In this document: in pieces, positions 30,690 through 41,800 of the stretch
Layout of the letters: the number at the start of each line of letters is the position of its first letter
Numbering within the stretch: position 1 is the first letter of the stretch
Position numbers and translations under genes: made by a program
Notes under the pieces: model-generated
Seen by the model: only the letters and a program-made list of their open reading frames with translations
What the model was told of the DNA's origin: nothing
Database searches by the model: none
NCBI GenBank assembly: GCA_963210315.1
Contig: OY723262.1
Span: forward strand, 558,001 to 622,000
Reading direction: 5' to 3'
Origin: Rhynchopus euleeides
Lineage: Eukaryota > Euglenozoa > Diplonemea > Diplonemida > Diplonemidae
Length of the DNA: 64,000 bases

Positions 30690-32482
30690 TGCAGGGTACC
30701 CAGGAGGGTCTTCTCCCTCTCCCGTCGGTAGGCGTTCGTCGGGTTGAGGTACTTCTGCGTCACATTCCAGTTGTTTTTCGAGTGACGCAGGAAACGGGAG
30801 ACGTCCTCGTCGCACACCCCCGTCTCCTCGATCTCGTGGGCTGCCCCCCTCTTCAGGGAATGCAGCCACGACCCCTCGGGGAGAGCGCTGTGGATCCTCC
30901 TCTTCAGGTCCACATACTCGCCCGACTCTCCCCCGAAGGCGTACCCCGTCCCCTGCCACTGCCGCCAGAATCGCACGGCCACCCCTGTCAGGCGCCCTGG
31001 TGGGAGATAAATCCCAGGGCGTGCCTCTTTCGCGCCCTTCTCCTTCGCATACAGCTTTGCACCCACGGTTGCTGGCGGCCCCCCGCTGTTCTCGAGCTCT
31101 GCCCAGTCTTTCGACGTCATGAAGCGCAGATCCGGGACCCTGGAACGGGTTAGCCACGTCATTGCCACAAAAGCCGCTGCTTGTAGATCTCCCCCCTCCT
31201 CCAGCGCCTTTGTTGCCGCTGCCACCTGCTGCGTACTTACCGGGGGCGCTTGCACGGAGCGCACCGCCGACGACATCCGGGTCAAGGCTCGTACCGTGTC
31301 CTGCACCCTGCGTGTCCGCACGCCCCTGATGCCCGTCTGCTTGCAGCGGTGCAGTATCTTCCGGACGTATGCGGCCACCGTCTTCGGACCCGCCGTCTCC
31401 AGGGCGCTGTGGGCGTACCGCAGGAGCGCAGCTTCGGTCGGCGAAAACCCGTGCTCGTCGCAATACTTCTGGAACACCGCCCAGACCCTGTCGCTGCCTT
31501 GCGCTGTCTGTGGACCCACTGCAAACTTGCACATGGTGTCCCACGAGGTGCGTTCTCTCACCGCCCTGCCCAGCTCCTTGGTGTCCCGAATCGAGAAAAT
31601 GGCATGGTCCAGTTCTCTCCGTTCCCTCCAGGACACGTCCCCCGCTGCTTCCCCCTGCTGGAGCTCCGGCGGGGGCACCGGCTGCAGATCCCGGTACCTG
31701 GTTCCCGCTCCCGGGCGCGGCGGGGTCACTTGCTCGGAATCCTGATCCGCCGGTTGGGAGTTCTGTGCGCCCACGGCTGCACGGTTGCTCGGGGTCTGTG
31801 CGCGTGTTGCAGCACGTCGGGCGCCCCGTGGGCCCGCTGTCCCTTGGTGTCTCGCCCGCCCCCTTGGGGCCACCATGTTGCTCGGTTCCTGCTCGCGATA
31901 TGCTGCAGGTCGTTCTGTCTGTGCGCCGGAGGCTGCACGAATGTTCTTTTTCTGTGCGCTTGAAGCTGCACGGCGTTCTATCGGTGCGCCCCAGTGGGCT
32001 GCACTGTTGTTCGATTTCTGCGCGCTCGAGGCTGCGCGTTTTTTCTGTGCGCTTGAAGCTGCACGGCGTTCTGTCGGTGCGCCCCAGTGGGCTGCACTGT
32101 TGTTCGATTTCTGCGCGCTCGAGGCTGCGCGTGTTTTCTGTGCGCTTGAAGCTGCACGATTGTTCTGTGCGCTCGAGGCTGCACGACTGGGTTTCTCCTG
32201 TGCGCGGTACGCTGCACGATGTCCCGATGGTGCGCTCATGGCTGCACGGCTGGGTTGCTCCTGTGCGCGGTACGCTGCACGGTGCCCCGATGGTGCGCTC
32301 GAGGCTGCACGGGGTTCTGTCGGGGCGGTCACTTCCGGGGGTAGTACCGGTTGTTCTTCCGAAAAACCGGCGGAGGGACAGGCTGCTGGTCCCGGTAGCG
32401 CATCCTGCTGGACTCCCCCCCCCGCCGTCCCCGCTTCGTCGGCCCTCCCCCCTGCTCCTGCGTCGTGCGCTTCGTGCCGCAC
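30686..32482 (-). CDS. Retrotransposon tyrosine recombinase
   Basis: 598 residues by the longest frame. The N-terminal ~200 residues are low-complexity Ala/Ser/Gln/Arg repeats encoded by a minisatellite. The C-terminal half is a phage-integrase-type catalytic domain: Arg in TRSRVPDL near 444, HSLKRG (H-x-x-R) near 543, the second His in FLRHSKNN near 566, and the nucleophile Tyr in TQKYLN near 577. It would integrate the element's DNA circle by site-specific recombination instead of a DDE integrase. Its 5' end overlaps the gag ORF by ~154 bp in another frame. The true start, or a frameshift from gag, is undetermined. Confidence 0.85.
   Translation of the reverse strand: MRHEAHDAGAGGRADEAGTAGGGVQQDALPGPAACPSAGFSEEQPVLPPEVTAPTEPRAASSAPSGHRAAYRAQEQPSRAAMSAPSGHRAAYRAQEKPSRAASSAQNNRAASSAQKTRAASSAQKSNNSAAHWGAPTERRAASSAQKKRAASSAQKSNNSAAHWGAPIERRAASSAQKKNIRAASGAQTERPAAYREQEPSNMVAPRGRARHQGTAGPRGARRAATRAQTPSNRAAVGAQNSQPADQDSEQVTPPRPGAGTRYRDLQPVPPPELQQGEAAGDVSWRERRELDHAIFSIRDTKELGRAVRERTSWDTMCKFAVGPQTAQGSDRVWAVFQKYCDEHGFSPTEAALLRYAHSALETAGPKTVAAYVRKILHRCKQTGIRGVRTRRVQDTVRALTRMSSAVRSVQAPPVSTQQVAAATKALEEGGDLQAAAFVAMTWLTRSRVPDLRFMTSKDWAELENSGGPPATVGAKLYAKEKGAKEARPGIYLPPGRLTGVAVRFWRQWQGTGYAFGGESGEYVDLKRRIHSALPEGSWLHSLKRGAAHEIEETGVCDEDVSRFLRHSKNNWNVTQKYLNPTNAYRREREKTLLGTLQ
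31950..32335. repeat. Minisatellite inside the recombinase N-terminal region
   Basis: Tandem units of ~93 bp (31975-32067, 32068-32160) and related ~60-bp units (32200-32330) are built from a TGTGCGCTYGARGCTGCACG motif. They encode the AASSAQK / HRAAYRAQE low-complexity stretch. Repeat number would be expected to vary between element copies. Confidence 0.7.
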
Positions 32483-33369
32483 CGCATGGCAATGTGCGTC
32501 GCCTCCTTCAGCGCCTTCGGCGCCCGCTCGTCCACATTCAGGTGATCGATGAAGGCGGTAGCGGCCCTCACACCCCGCTCCGCCTTATGGTGGTGATAGA
32601 GAAAGGTTTTGAAGATATCTCCCAGCAGCGTCGAGGGGGCAGCGCCCTGCAGCAGAGTCATCATGTGCTTCAGCAGGGCATCGAGGATGGTGCGCGCCTC
32701 CCCCTGCTGTTGCGGGACGTACCTCTCCAGCAGCACCTGGAGGCGCATCAGCTGGAGGTCGGAGAGGTTCAGCCACCTCGCCGGGTCCAGCTCCACCTGC
32801 TCGGCCGTGAGGCTGCGGTCAACACCCGGTGCAGGCAGGTCGTCGTCCTCTTCTTCGTCCATGCTGTCGGGCTTGTCCTCCTTCGGTGCCTCTGGGACCT
32901 TCACCTTCTTCACCTCCCCGCGCACCTTCCGCTGCGGCGTCTCCTCCGGGGCCTTCTCGGCCGCCACCACCTCCGCCTCGGTGGGGCTGCCCGCCCCCAG
33001 CTCCGATGCCGCCGACTTGGCGAGCCGGTCGGGGGCCTCCACTGCCGCGACGAAGTCATCCTCCTCCATCGCCTTCCGCAGTGCGGCAAGGCACAGCATC
33101 AGCCTACGGGTCGTGAACTGAGTCCACGCCTCAACGGCAGTGCTCGTCACCTCCGCCAGAACGAAACGCACTCGCTCTTCCTCCTCCTCCTCGTCCGCCG
33201 CCACAGACTTCCACGTGGCGAGGACCACCTCCCCCTGCACGGAAACCGTGCTCACGCGGAGGAGGTGGGCCACCGCCGTCTTCACGCACTTTGGCGCCAT
33301 GCCGAACTTAGCGGCAAGGCACTTCGACATCTGGAAGTAGAAACGCTTGCCAGATACGATTTCCGCCAT
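32329..33369 (-). CDS. Retrotransposon gag-like ORF1
   Basis: 346 residues from the Met at 33369 (MAEIVSGKRFYFQMS). The frame is open further upstream into the terminal repeat, but this start lies just inside it. An acidic/basic central linker (KVRGEVKKVKVPEAPKEDK, then DEEEDDD) separates two helical parts. The C-terminus is basic (TKRGRRGG, KNNRYYPRK), fitting nucleic acid binding. No zinc knuckle is present. The gag role is inferred from position as first ORF of a VIPER-type element, not from sequence similarity. Confidence 0.6.
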   Translation of the reverse strand: MAEIVSGKRFYFQMSKCLAAKFGMAPKCVKTAVAHLLRVSTVSVQGEVVLATWKSVAADEEEEEERVRFVLAEVTSTAVEAWTQFTTRRLMLCLAALRKAMEEDDFVAAVEAPDRLAKSAASELGAGSPTEAEVVAAEKAPEETPQRKVRGEVKKVKVPEAPKEDKPDSMDEEEDDDLPAPGVDRSLTAEQVELDPARWLNLSDLQLMRLQVLLERYVPQQQGEARTILDALLKHMMTLLQGAAPSTLLGDIFKTFLYHHHKAERGVRAATAFIDHLNVDERAPKALKEATHIAMRCGTKRTTQEQGGGPTKRGRRGGESSRMRYRDQQPVPPPVFRKNNRYYPRK

Positions 33370-33398
33370 TGTGCGTGTGGAGTGTGTGGCGAGCTGAC

Positions 33399-33604
33399 GT
33401 ACGGAGGGGCGAAGGCAGGGAGCAAAACACCACTCGTTGGCCTGATGAAGGGTGGTGTTTGTTCCGTTCGCCCCCCTTCCAACCTTGCAAGAAAACTGTT
33501 GTTGCAAGTGGTAGAAAAACAAATACGCACAGGGAAGTCGTCTTCTCTAGTCATCCCTTGACTCCCTAGTCGCACCGAAGGTGCTTAAACAAGTTTACTG
33601 AATG
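33399..33604. repeat. Retrotransposon terminal repeat, right (5') copy
   Basis: This is the partner of 28749-28954. The 26 bp GCTGACGTACGG...GGCAG at its inner edge (33393-33418) recur at 29071-29096 next to the RT stop, a split-direct-repeat arrangement as in YR retroelements. Confidence 0.9.
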
Positions 33605-33653
33605 TGGTGTGGTGTGGTGGTGTGTTTGTTGAGCACAAAGGCGGGGCCACCAC

Positions 33654-33830
33654 AGCGCCATGCCACAGGGTGCGGCATACCAGGGGGAGAAGCACCCGTT
33701 CGAGAGTGTCGTCGAAAACAAAGTACTTATCGTCGTTGGAGCACTGTTTCAGATCCCATCTCAGATAATCGTCAACAAGAAGCTCCACCTTCTGCACATC
33801 TGCCTGCAGGAGCTGCAGATACGCGTCACG
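33654..33830 (-). pseudogene. TBC1D19-like exon 2 duplicate (unit 1)
   Basis: A 177-bp exon matching 58881-59057. It encodes RDAYLQLLQADVQKVELLVDDYL, then NDDKYFVFDD. Its frame is intact, but it is separated from its exon 3 by the 4.9-kb retrotransposon and exon 3 is frameshifted. Upstream it joins a cyclase 5' fragment instead of TBC exon 1. Confidence 0.85.
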
Positions 33831-33989
33831 CTGCGGTTGGTGAGTGTGGGCAGTGTGGGAGGTGGCCCCATTCCATTCCCAAACGGCCTTCGGATTGAGG
33901 AGGGGCCCTCCCGCGGTGCGCTGTGTCGAGCCAAACCCAAAGCCATGGCCTCCCACACATGACACAACACCCCGCAACGGGGAGAGAGA

Positions 33990-34018
33990 ACTTGTTCTGT
34001 AATGCGTTTGTTGCGTGG
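33990..34018. other. Duplication junction with ~29-bp filler (unit 1/2)
   Basis: TBC intron 1 homology stops at CGGGGAGAGAG and cyclase homology starts at TCACCGCCAG. Between them is ~29 bp (begins ACTTGTTCTGTAATGCG) matching neither parent here. The same filler is at 51411-51440, so one end-joining event preceded the second duplication. Confidence 0.8.
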
Positions 34019-34173
34019 ATCACCGCCAGAAACCAGGCAGAGCCCGACACAGACAGGCTCAGCGACGCCTCCTCTGGGGGGAAGAAACCGCAGGAGTCGC
34101 TGGGTTGCTCGGAAAACCCCACTGCGCCATGGCACACACAGGCCCATATCAACACCCAGGCACCGCAATGCAT
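34019..34173 (-). pseudogene. Cyclase 5' fragment (signal peptide, ~52 codons), unit 2
   Basis: This matches 17721-17877: same ATG, same signal peptide, ending after GSAWFLAV. The frame then runs into the junction filler and TBC intron 1. It keeps the cyclase 5' flank, so it could drive a chimeric transcript into the TBC exons. No complete cyclase domain is present. Confidence 0.85.
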
Positions 34174-35387
34174 CGCTTGGTGGGTCGAGAGGGATCGCAG
34201 TGTCTGGGTGGTGGGGAGGAGGATGGCGGTGGTGGAGAGACAGAGAGAGAGAGAGAGAATGTATGCCGGGTGCTGTTGTTTTCGCCTTGATCTGGGAGCT
34301 TTGAGGGGAAAAGGGAGAGAGAGAGAGAGAGATAGTAGGAGGGGGTGAGGAGAAGGTTGTTTTGGAGCTTCAGAGCAAAGCAGCACGGCAAGCGGCACGG
34401 TGTCAAGGGAGGAGCGCTTGAGAGAGGGGAGAGAGAGAGCGAGAGAGGGGGGGGGGGGGGGCTGGCGGGTACCCCCCACACTCCTCACACTCCCCCCCTC
34501 AGGGGGGAGGACGAGGACTGGAGGGGGTGCCGCAGTGCCACCACACCCACCCTCCGCTCTACCCGCGGCGCCCTACACGGGGTGGGGGGTGGGGGTGGGG
34601 TAGTGAACAGGAGAAGAATAATGGAAGCACAGAGCCGACCTCCCTCCCGGGGGGAGGGGGGTGGGGGTGGTGGTGTAACACCACGTCTCCTGTAGGGCGG
34701 TTGGTGGGTGGGTGGGTAGTGGTGGTGGTGGTGGTGACGCATTGAAGGCCAGTGTTGAAGGGCGAGATCAATGGAGCTGGCGGTTGCTGGGAGGGAGGAG
34801 AGGGGGGAGGAGGAGAGGGGGGAAGATCTGCGGGCGTCTTGTTGTGGAATTGCATCGAGGGGGTACAAAGGGTACAATGGCTACGTTTGGCACGAAGGAG
34901 GTGCCGTGGAGGAGGGTAGGGGAGGGGGGTGGGGTTTCAGGGTTCGATTGGGTGTGAACTGCACGGAGAGTTCTTGTTGTGAACGGAATGAATGACTTGT
35001 TGGTCTCTTGCATCCTTCCCCTGGTGTCGGTGAGAGCTGTCTGTGTGCCGCAAAACGGGCAAAAAAATAGTTCAAATCGTTCAAAATCAGGCGAACAAAC
35101 CTCTCATACTTCTACTGAGAGGGGAATCATACTCTCTTCGCTTTCATGCAGACACTCTCAGCCCAGCAACTGTGGGAGAACAGCTCCGGCAACTTCTGTT
35201 GAGCGACCTGGGTTGGAATAAAACCAAACAGGGTCGTGGCCTGCGACTGATGCGACTGAATGGCCAAAGGAAACGAAGGCCGTCAGTCAACACGGGGTGA
35301 GGTTGGCTCCCATGATGCGTCGCGGGGTGACGCCTTACGGGTTCCAATATACCCCCCCCCCCCCATGTGCACAACATAAGCAGGGTG
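34174..35387. other. Spacer, cyclase 5' flank to repeat gene copy 2
   Basis: The duplicate of 17878-19096, including CT/GA tracts, the G-run (34447-34461) and the C-run at 35352-35364. No gene seen. Confidence 0.7.
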
Positions 35388-38300
35388 CTACACAGGTGCA
35401 GCACAGCCGTGTGCCTGGATAGGCGTGGGTAGTGCCCCAGCACTGGCCATACGCATATTGAGTGGTGCGGCGAAGGCAGCTATGAGGTGTCGCTCACGCA
35501 CCATGGCTGCCCTTCGGAAGGCCTCGCGCGACATGGTGCTGCTGCCTGGGACTTTCTCCAGCGGCACCACGTGCAGGGGCTGGCCGTGTGCAAGAATAGC
35601 GCTGTTGATGCGGGTCAGCCGCTTGCCCTTCTGTGTATTGTGCACAGCAGCTGTGTAGTGGCCCAATGCACGCCGCAGGCTGGTGCCTGCCGTCTGCCCC
35701 ACGTACAGCACCCCGCAGGTGCTGTCGATGAGGGCGTACAGCACGCCCGTGTCGTGCAGGCGGGGCTGCCGCCCTGTGGTGTGCTGCTGCAGTGTGTCTG
35801 CGTGGCATGTGGCGAACTGTGTGTTCAGCTCCGCGTTGCGCTGCAGCCACTCCTCGAGGCGGAACTCCCTGCAGGTGGCAAGCGTGCTGCGGGCAGCAGC
35901 CTCCGCCCCACAGGCAGACAGGTGTGGCGGGATGGTGACCTCGCGCTCGACGCACAGCCGCACACCCTCCGCCTCCCGCAGTGCGCCGCTCCGGCGCAGC
36001 CTGAGGCGCAACGCCTTGAGGCTGCGCGTCAGGCCTGTCTGCAGGACGGTGCCGTCGGTGTCGCGCAGTGCGTACACCAGGTGGGTGTGCGGCGTGCGGC
36101 AGGCTTCGATGTGGCGGGATCACCGCTTGTTGAGCAGCGTGCACCCCTGTGCCGCACGTGTGGCGATAAGCGCCTTGCGCAGTGTCGTCAACTCTTCCCG
36201 GTTGCGGGGGTACACTGGGCCAAGCCGTCTCAGCGTGCCCCCAGGGCACAGCACCCCCTTCTGGCGCAGGTCGTAGGCAGTGCACTTCAGCAACTGCGTG
36301 ATGCCAACAAAGCACACCGTGCCATCCGGGCGCAGCACCTCGTAGGCCGTGTGCGAGTGGGGTGAGGGTGCAGGCACCCTGCCTGCAAGGCGGGCAACAG
36401 TCAACTGCAGACGCAGCTGCTGCAGCTGATCCTCCGTGGCAACCGTGACCCCTCTGACGATGCGAACGCTACAGCCAGGCAGGAGGATGCCACGGCAGCG
36501 CAGAGTGCTGGAGGGCACGACACGCCCAGCACAGGCGTGCACAGCGAGGCCTGCTTTGTCCAGCACCTCGTACACCACATGGGTGTGGCCAGCGCTCTGC
36601 AGGTGCCACAGCGCCGCCTCGTGCAGAGGGCTCAGCAGTGTGCCTGGGGAGGCTGGCACAGCTTCAGCAGACAAGCCGGCAAGGCGGTGCCACACGTCGG
36701 GACGGGTGCGCAGGGGCAGGTCGTGTGCAACACGCAGCTGACGTGAGGGTGTGAGGGGGCCACGCGTCCGAAGAGTGGCCACAGGGGGTGTGGCAGAGGG
36801 GGCAACGCCCAGGAGTGTGCGCCCATCATTCTCATCAACAGCATACGCGGTGTATGGCAGGATGAGCTTGCCACCATCAATGACGCTATCCTGAATGAGG
36901 GATGCACGGAGCGTTGCGACGTCAGCACGAGACTGCAGCCTCACATGGCGGATTACTCGGAATGTCCGGTCTGACTTGAGGATTCCACGACGGGCAAGAC
37001 GGTGTCTCTGCGCTGTGGGATCGCTTGTCACACCGACGAACACACGCAGCCCGTTCTCATCCACCACTTCGTACACCGCATGTGTGTAACCCTCACGCTG
37101 CAGAACAGCCTTAGGTGATGCAGGTACTCTATTGAGCAGCTTGCAGCCATCTGCGATACTTTCGCGAATGAGGGATGTACGGAGCGTTGCGACGTCGGCA
37201 CGAGACTGCAGCTTCACACGGCGGACAACTCGAAATGTCCGGTCTGACTTGAGGATTCCATGTCGTGCGAGAGAACGTCTCAGTGCTGTGGGATGGCTTG
37301 TCACACCGACGAACACACGCAGCCCACTCTCATCCACCACTTCGTACACCGCATGTGTGTTCCCCTCTCGCTGTAGAACAGCCTCAGGTGATGCAGGTAT
37401 TCTATTGAGCAGCTTGGAACCACCTGCGATACTTTCGCGAATGAGGGATGCACGGAGCGTCGCAACGTCAGCACGAGACTGCAGCCTTACCTGGCGGACT
37501 ATTCGGAATGTCCGGTCTGTATTGACGATATCACGACTTCTTAGACACCACGCCTGACCCGCGGGATTGTTTGTCACACCGACGAACACACGCAGCCCAT
37601 TCTCATCCACCACTTCGTACACCGCATGTCTGTTCCCCTCACGCTGAAGAACAGCCTCAGGTGATGCAGGTATTCTATTGAGCAGCTTGCAGCCATCTGC
37701 GATACTTTCGCGAATGAGGGATGTACGGAGCGTTGCGACGTCAGCACGAGACTGCAGCTTCACATGGCGGACTATTCGGAAGGCGCCGTCTGATTTGAGT
37801 ATACCGCGACGCGCGAGATAACTTCTCTGTTTCCCGGGATCACCTGTCACACCGACAAACACACGCAACCCATTCTCGTCGACCACTTCGCACACCGCAT
37901 GTGTGTTCCCCTCTCGCCGTAGAACAGCCTTCGATGACGTGTGTGCTCTGTTCAGCAGATTACAGCCGTCTTTGATGCTTTCCTGAATGAGGGATGCACG
38001 GAGCATAGCAACGTCGGCACGAGACTGCAACCTCACATGGCGGAGTACTTGAAATGCACAATCTGATTTGAGGAGACCACGACGGGCGACACGCGGTCTC
38101 TGTGTCGTGAAATCGTTTGTCACACCGACAAACACACGCAACCCCTTCTCATCGACTACTTCGTACACCGCATGTGTGTTCCCCTCTCGCCGTAGAACAG
38201 CCTTCAATGACATGTGTATTCTGTTCAGGAGCTTACAGCCATCTGCGATGCTTTCCTGAAGGAGGGATACACGGAGCGTTGCGACATCAGCACGAGACTG

Positions 38301-38525
38301 CAGCTTCACATGGCGGACTATTCGGAAGGCCCCGTCTGACTTGAGGATACCACGATGCGCGAGATTATATCTCTGTGTCGTGGGATCGCTTGTCACACCG
38401 ACAAACACACGCAACCCATTCTCATCGACCACTTCGTACACCGCGTGTGTGTTCCCCTCTCGCTGTAGAACAGCCTTCGGCGATGCAGATACTCTGTTGA
38501 GCAGCTTACAGCCGTCATTGATACT
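35388..38525 (-). pseudogene. GIY-YIG repeat gene copy 2, 3' part
   Basis: The 3' portion of copy 2, starting mid-module at 38525 where the 7.4-kb element is inserted. It encodes the end of module 12, six regular modules, the four divergent C-terminal modules and the canonical GIY-YIG domain (VLYALID ... VLYVGQT ... RERHLI ... PLNM). A TGC-to-TGA change at 36117-36119 (CTLLNKR-stop) would cut off the last divergent module and the nuclease. Joined across the element, the frame continues perfectly (SLIQAS / INDGCKLLNR). Apart from the stop and the insertion it remains open, so inactivation is recent. Confidence 0.85.
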
Positions 38526-38800
38526 GGGGGCCTTCGCTCTGTGTCAAACTGTGTCAAATTGTGTCAGTGTGTCACACAGGCGGTTTTCTTCACCTTAGGC
38601 GAAATCGGGAAAAACGCCGCCAAGCCTTCGCTCTGTGTCACTGTGTGTCACTGACTCAGAGCGAAGGTCCCGTGACACAGGGGTGTTGGGGACAATGCAA
38701 AATTTGCGAAAAATCTCGAAAAGAAATTCCTGGCAGAGGTGAAAAAATTGGGTTCCACACAAAACTGGCTCCAAAGTGACATACTCCCACGTGGTCCTTA

Positions 38801-41800
38801 CACACTGTGTCATGCCCCCCCAGGCTTCCAGCACAGTGTGTCATGCCCCCCCAGGCTTCCAGCACACTGTGTCATGCCCCCCCAGGCTTCTAGCACACTG
38901 TGTCATGCCCCCCCAGGCTTCTAACACACTGTGTCATGCCCCCCCAGGCTTCCAGCACACTGTGTCATGCCCCCCCAGGCTTCCAGCACAGTGTGTCATG
39001 CCCCCCCAGGCTTCTAGCACACTGTGTCATGCCCCCCCAGGCTTCCAGCACACTGTGTCATGCCCCCCCAGGCTTCTAGCACACTGTGTCATGCCCCCCC
39101 AGGCTTCTAACACACTGTGTCATGCCCCCCCAGGCTTCCAGCACACTGTGTCATGCCCCCCCAGGCTTCCAGCACAGTGTGTCATGCCCCCCCAGGCTTC
39201 TAGCACACTGTGTCATGCCCCCCCAGGCTTCCAGCACACTGTGTCATGCCCCCCCAGGCTTCCAGCACACTGTGTCATGCCCCCCCAGGCTTCTAGCACA
39301 CTGTGTCATGCCCCCCCAGGCTTCCAGCACACTGTGTCATGCCCCCCCAGGCTTCTAACACACTGTGTCATGCCCCCCCAGGCTTCCAGCACACTGTGTC
39401 ATGCCCCCCCAGGCTTCCAGCACAGTGTGTCATGCCCCCCCAGGCTTCTAGCACACTGTGTCATGCCCCCCCAGGCTTCCAGCACACTGTGTCATGCCCC
39501 CCCAGGCTTCCAGCACACTGTGTCATGCCCCCCCAGGCTTCTAGCACACTGTGTCATGCCCCCCCAGGCTTCCAGCACACTGTGTCATGCCCCCCCAGGC
39601 TTCTAACACACTGTGTCATGCCCCCCCAGGCTTCCAGCACACTGTGTCATGCCCCCCCAGGCTTCCAGCACAGTGTGTCATGCCCCCCCAGGCTTCTAGC
39701 ACACTGTGTCATGCCCCCCCAGCCTTCCAGCACACTGTGTCATGCCCCCCCAGGCTTCCAGCACACTGTGTCATGCCCCCCCAGGCTTCTAGCACACTGT
39801 GTCATGCCCCCCCAGGCTTCCAGCACACTGTGTCATGCCCCCCCAGGCTTCCAGCACAGTGTGTCATGCCCCCCCAGGCTTCTAGGACACTGTGTCATGC
39901 CCCCCCAGGCTTCCAGCACACTGTGTCATGCCCCCCCAGGCTTCCAGCACACTGTGTCATGCCCCCCCAGGCTTCCAGCACAGTGTGTCATGCCCCCCCA
40001 GGCTTCTAGCACACTGTGTCATGCCCCCCCAGGCTTCCAGCACACTGTGTCATGCCCCCCCAGGCTTCCAGCACAGTGTGTCATGCCCCCCCAGGCTTCT
40101 AGCACACTGTGTCATGCCCCCCCAGGCTTCCAGCACACTGTGTCATGCCCCCCCAGGCTTCTAGCACACTGTGTCATGCCCCCCCAGGCTTCTAACACAC
40201 TGTGTCATGCCCCCCCAGGCTTCCAGCACACTGTGTCATGCCCCCCCAGGCTTCCAGCACAGTGTGTCATGCCCCCCCAGGCTTCCAGCACACTGTGTCA
40301 TGCCCCCCCAGGCTTCCAGCACACTGTGTCATGCCCCCCCAGGCTTCCAGCACAGTGTGTCATGCCCCCCCAGGCTTCTAGGACACTGTGTCATGCCCCC
40401 CCAGGCTTCCAGCACACTGTGTCATGCCCCCCCAGGCTTCCAGCACAGTGTGTCATGCCCCCCCAGGCTTCTAGCACACTGTGTCATGCCCCCCCAGGCT
40501 TCTAACACACTGTGTCATGCCCCCCCAGGCTTCTAGCACACTGTGTCATGCCCCCCCAGGCTTCTAACACACTGTGTCATGCCCCCCCAGGCTTCCAGCA
40601 CAGTGTGTCATGCCCCCCCAGGCTTCTAGCACACTGTGTCATGCCCCCCCAGGCTTCCAGCACACTGTGTCATGCCCCCCCAGGCTTCTAGCACACTGTG
40701 TCATGCCCCCCCAGGCTTCTAACACACTGTGTCATGCCCCCCCAGGCTTCCAGCACACTGTGTCATGCCCCCCCAGGCTTCCAGCACAGTGTGTCATGCC
40801 CCCCCAGGCTTCCAGCACACTGTGTCATGCCCCCCCAGGCTTCTAGCACACTGTGTCATGCCCCCCCAGGCTTCCAGCACACTGTGTCATGCCCCCCCAG
40901 GCTTCTAGCACACTGTGTCATGCCCCCCCAGGCTTCCAGCACAGTGTGTCATGCCCCCCCAGGCTTCCAGCACACTGTGTCATGCCCCCCCAGGCTTCCA
41001 GCACACTGTGTCATGCCCCCCCAGGCTTCTAGCACACTGTGTCATGCCCCCCCAGGCTTCCAGCACACTGTGTCATGCCCCCCCAGGCTTCTAGCACACT
41101 GTGTCATGCCCCCCCAGGCTTCTAACACACTGTGTCATGCCCCCCCAGGCTTCCAGCACACTGTGTCATGCCCCCCCAGGCTTCCAGCACACTGTGTCAT
41201 GCCCCCCCAGGCTTCCAGCACACTGTGTCATGCCCCCCCAGGCTTCTAGCACACTGTGTCATGCCCCCCCAGGCTTCCAGCACACTGTGTCATGCCCCCC
41301 CAGGCTTCTAGCACACTGTGTCATGCCCCCCCAGGCTTCTAACACACTGTGTCATGCCCCCCCAGGCTTCTAGCACACTGTGTCATGCCCCCCCAGGCTT
41401 CCAGCACACTGTGTCATGCCCCCCCAGGCTTCTAACACACTGTGTCATGCCCCCCCAGGCTTCCAGCACACTGTGTCATGCCCCCCCAGGCTTCCAGCAC
41501 AGTGTGTCATGCCCCCCCAGGCTTCTAGCACACTGTGTCATGCCCCCCCAGGCTTCCAGCACACTGTGTCATGCCCCCCCAGGCTTCTAGCACACTGTGT
41601 CATGCCCCCCCAGGCTTCTAACACACTGTGTCATGCCCCCCCAGGCTTCCAGCACACTGTGTCATGCCCCCCCAGGCTTCCAGCACAGTGTGTCATGCCC
41701 CCCCAGGCTTCCAGCACACTGTGTCATGCCCCCCCAGGCTTCTAGCACACTGTGTCATGCCCCCCCAGGCTTCCAGCACACTGTGTCATGCCCCCCCAGG

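Larger units (their letters stand above)
28748..33604 (-). mobile_element. VIPER-like tyrosine-recombinase retrotransposon, complete
   Basis: A ~4.86-kb element coded on the minus strand in the order gag-like ORF, tyrosine recombinase, RT/RNase H. Putting the recombinase before RT is the layout of trypanosomatid VIPER/TATE elements. DIRS and Ngaro place it after. Near-identical 206-bp repeats lie at both ends (28749-28954 and 33399-33604, one mismatch), with a 26-bp partial copy at 29071-29096. It sits in the GTGGT-rich second intron of a duplicated TBC fragment. The empty site is preserved at 51026-51050 and 58829-58853. All three ORFs are open and the terminal repeats nearly identical, so insertion is recent. 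Confidence 0.88.

Noticed and set aside
29049-32492. RT ORF of 1,147 codons starting at 32492
   Set aside because: Its first ~600 codons overlap the recombinase gene in another frame and are low-complexity. The ATGA overlap at 30689 gives a better start.
36117-36119. Selenocysteine reading of the TGA that replaces Cys in repeat gene copy 2
   Set aside because: The sister copies use Cys at a non-catalytic linker position, this copy is also broken by a transposon, and no SECIS-like element is recognised. Nonsense mutation is simpler.
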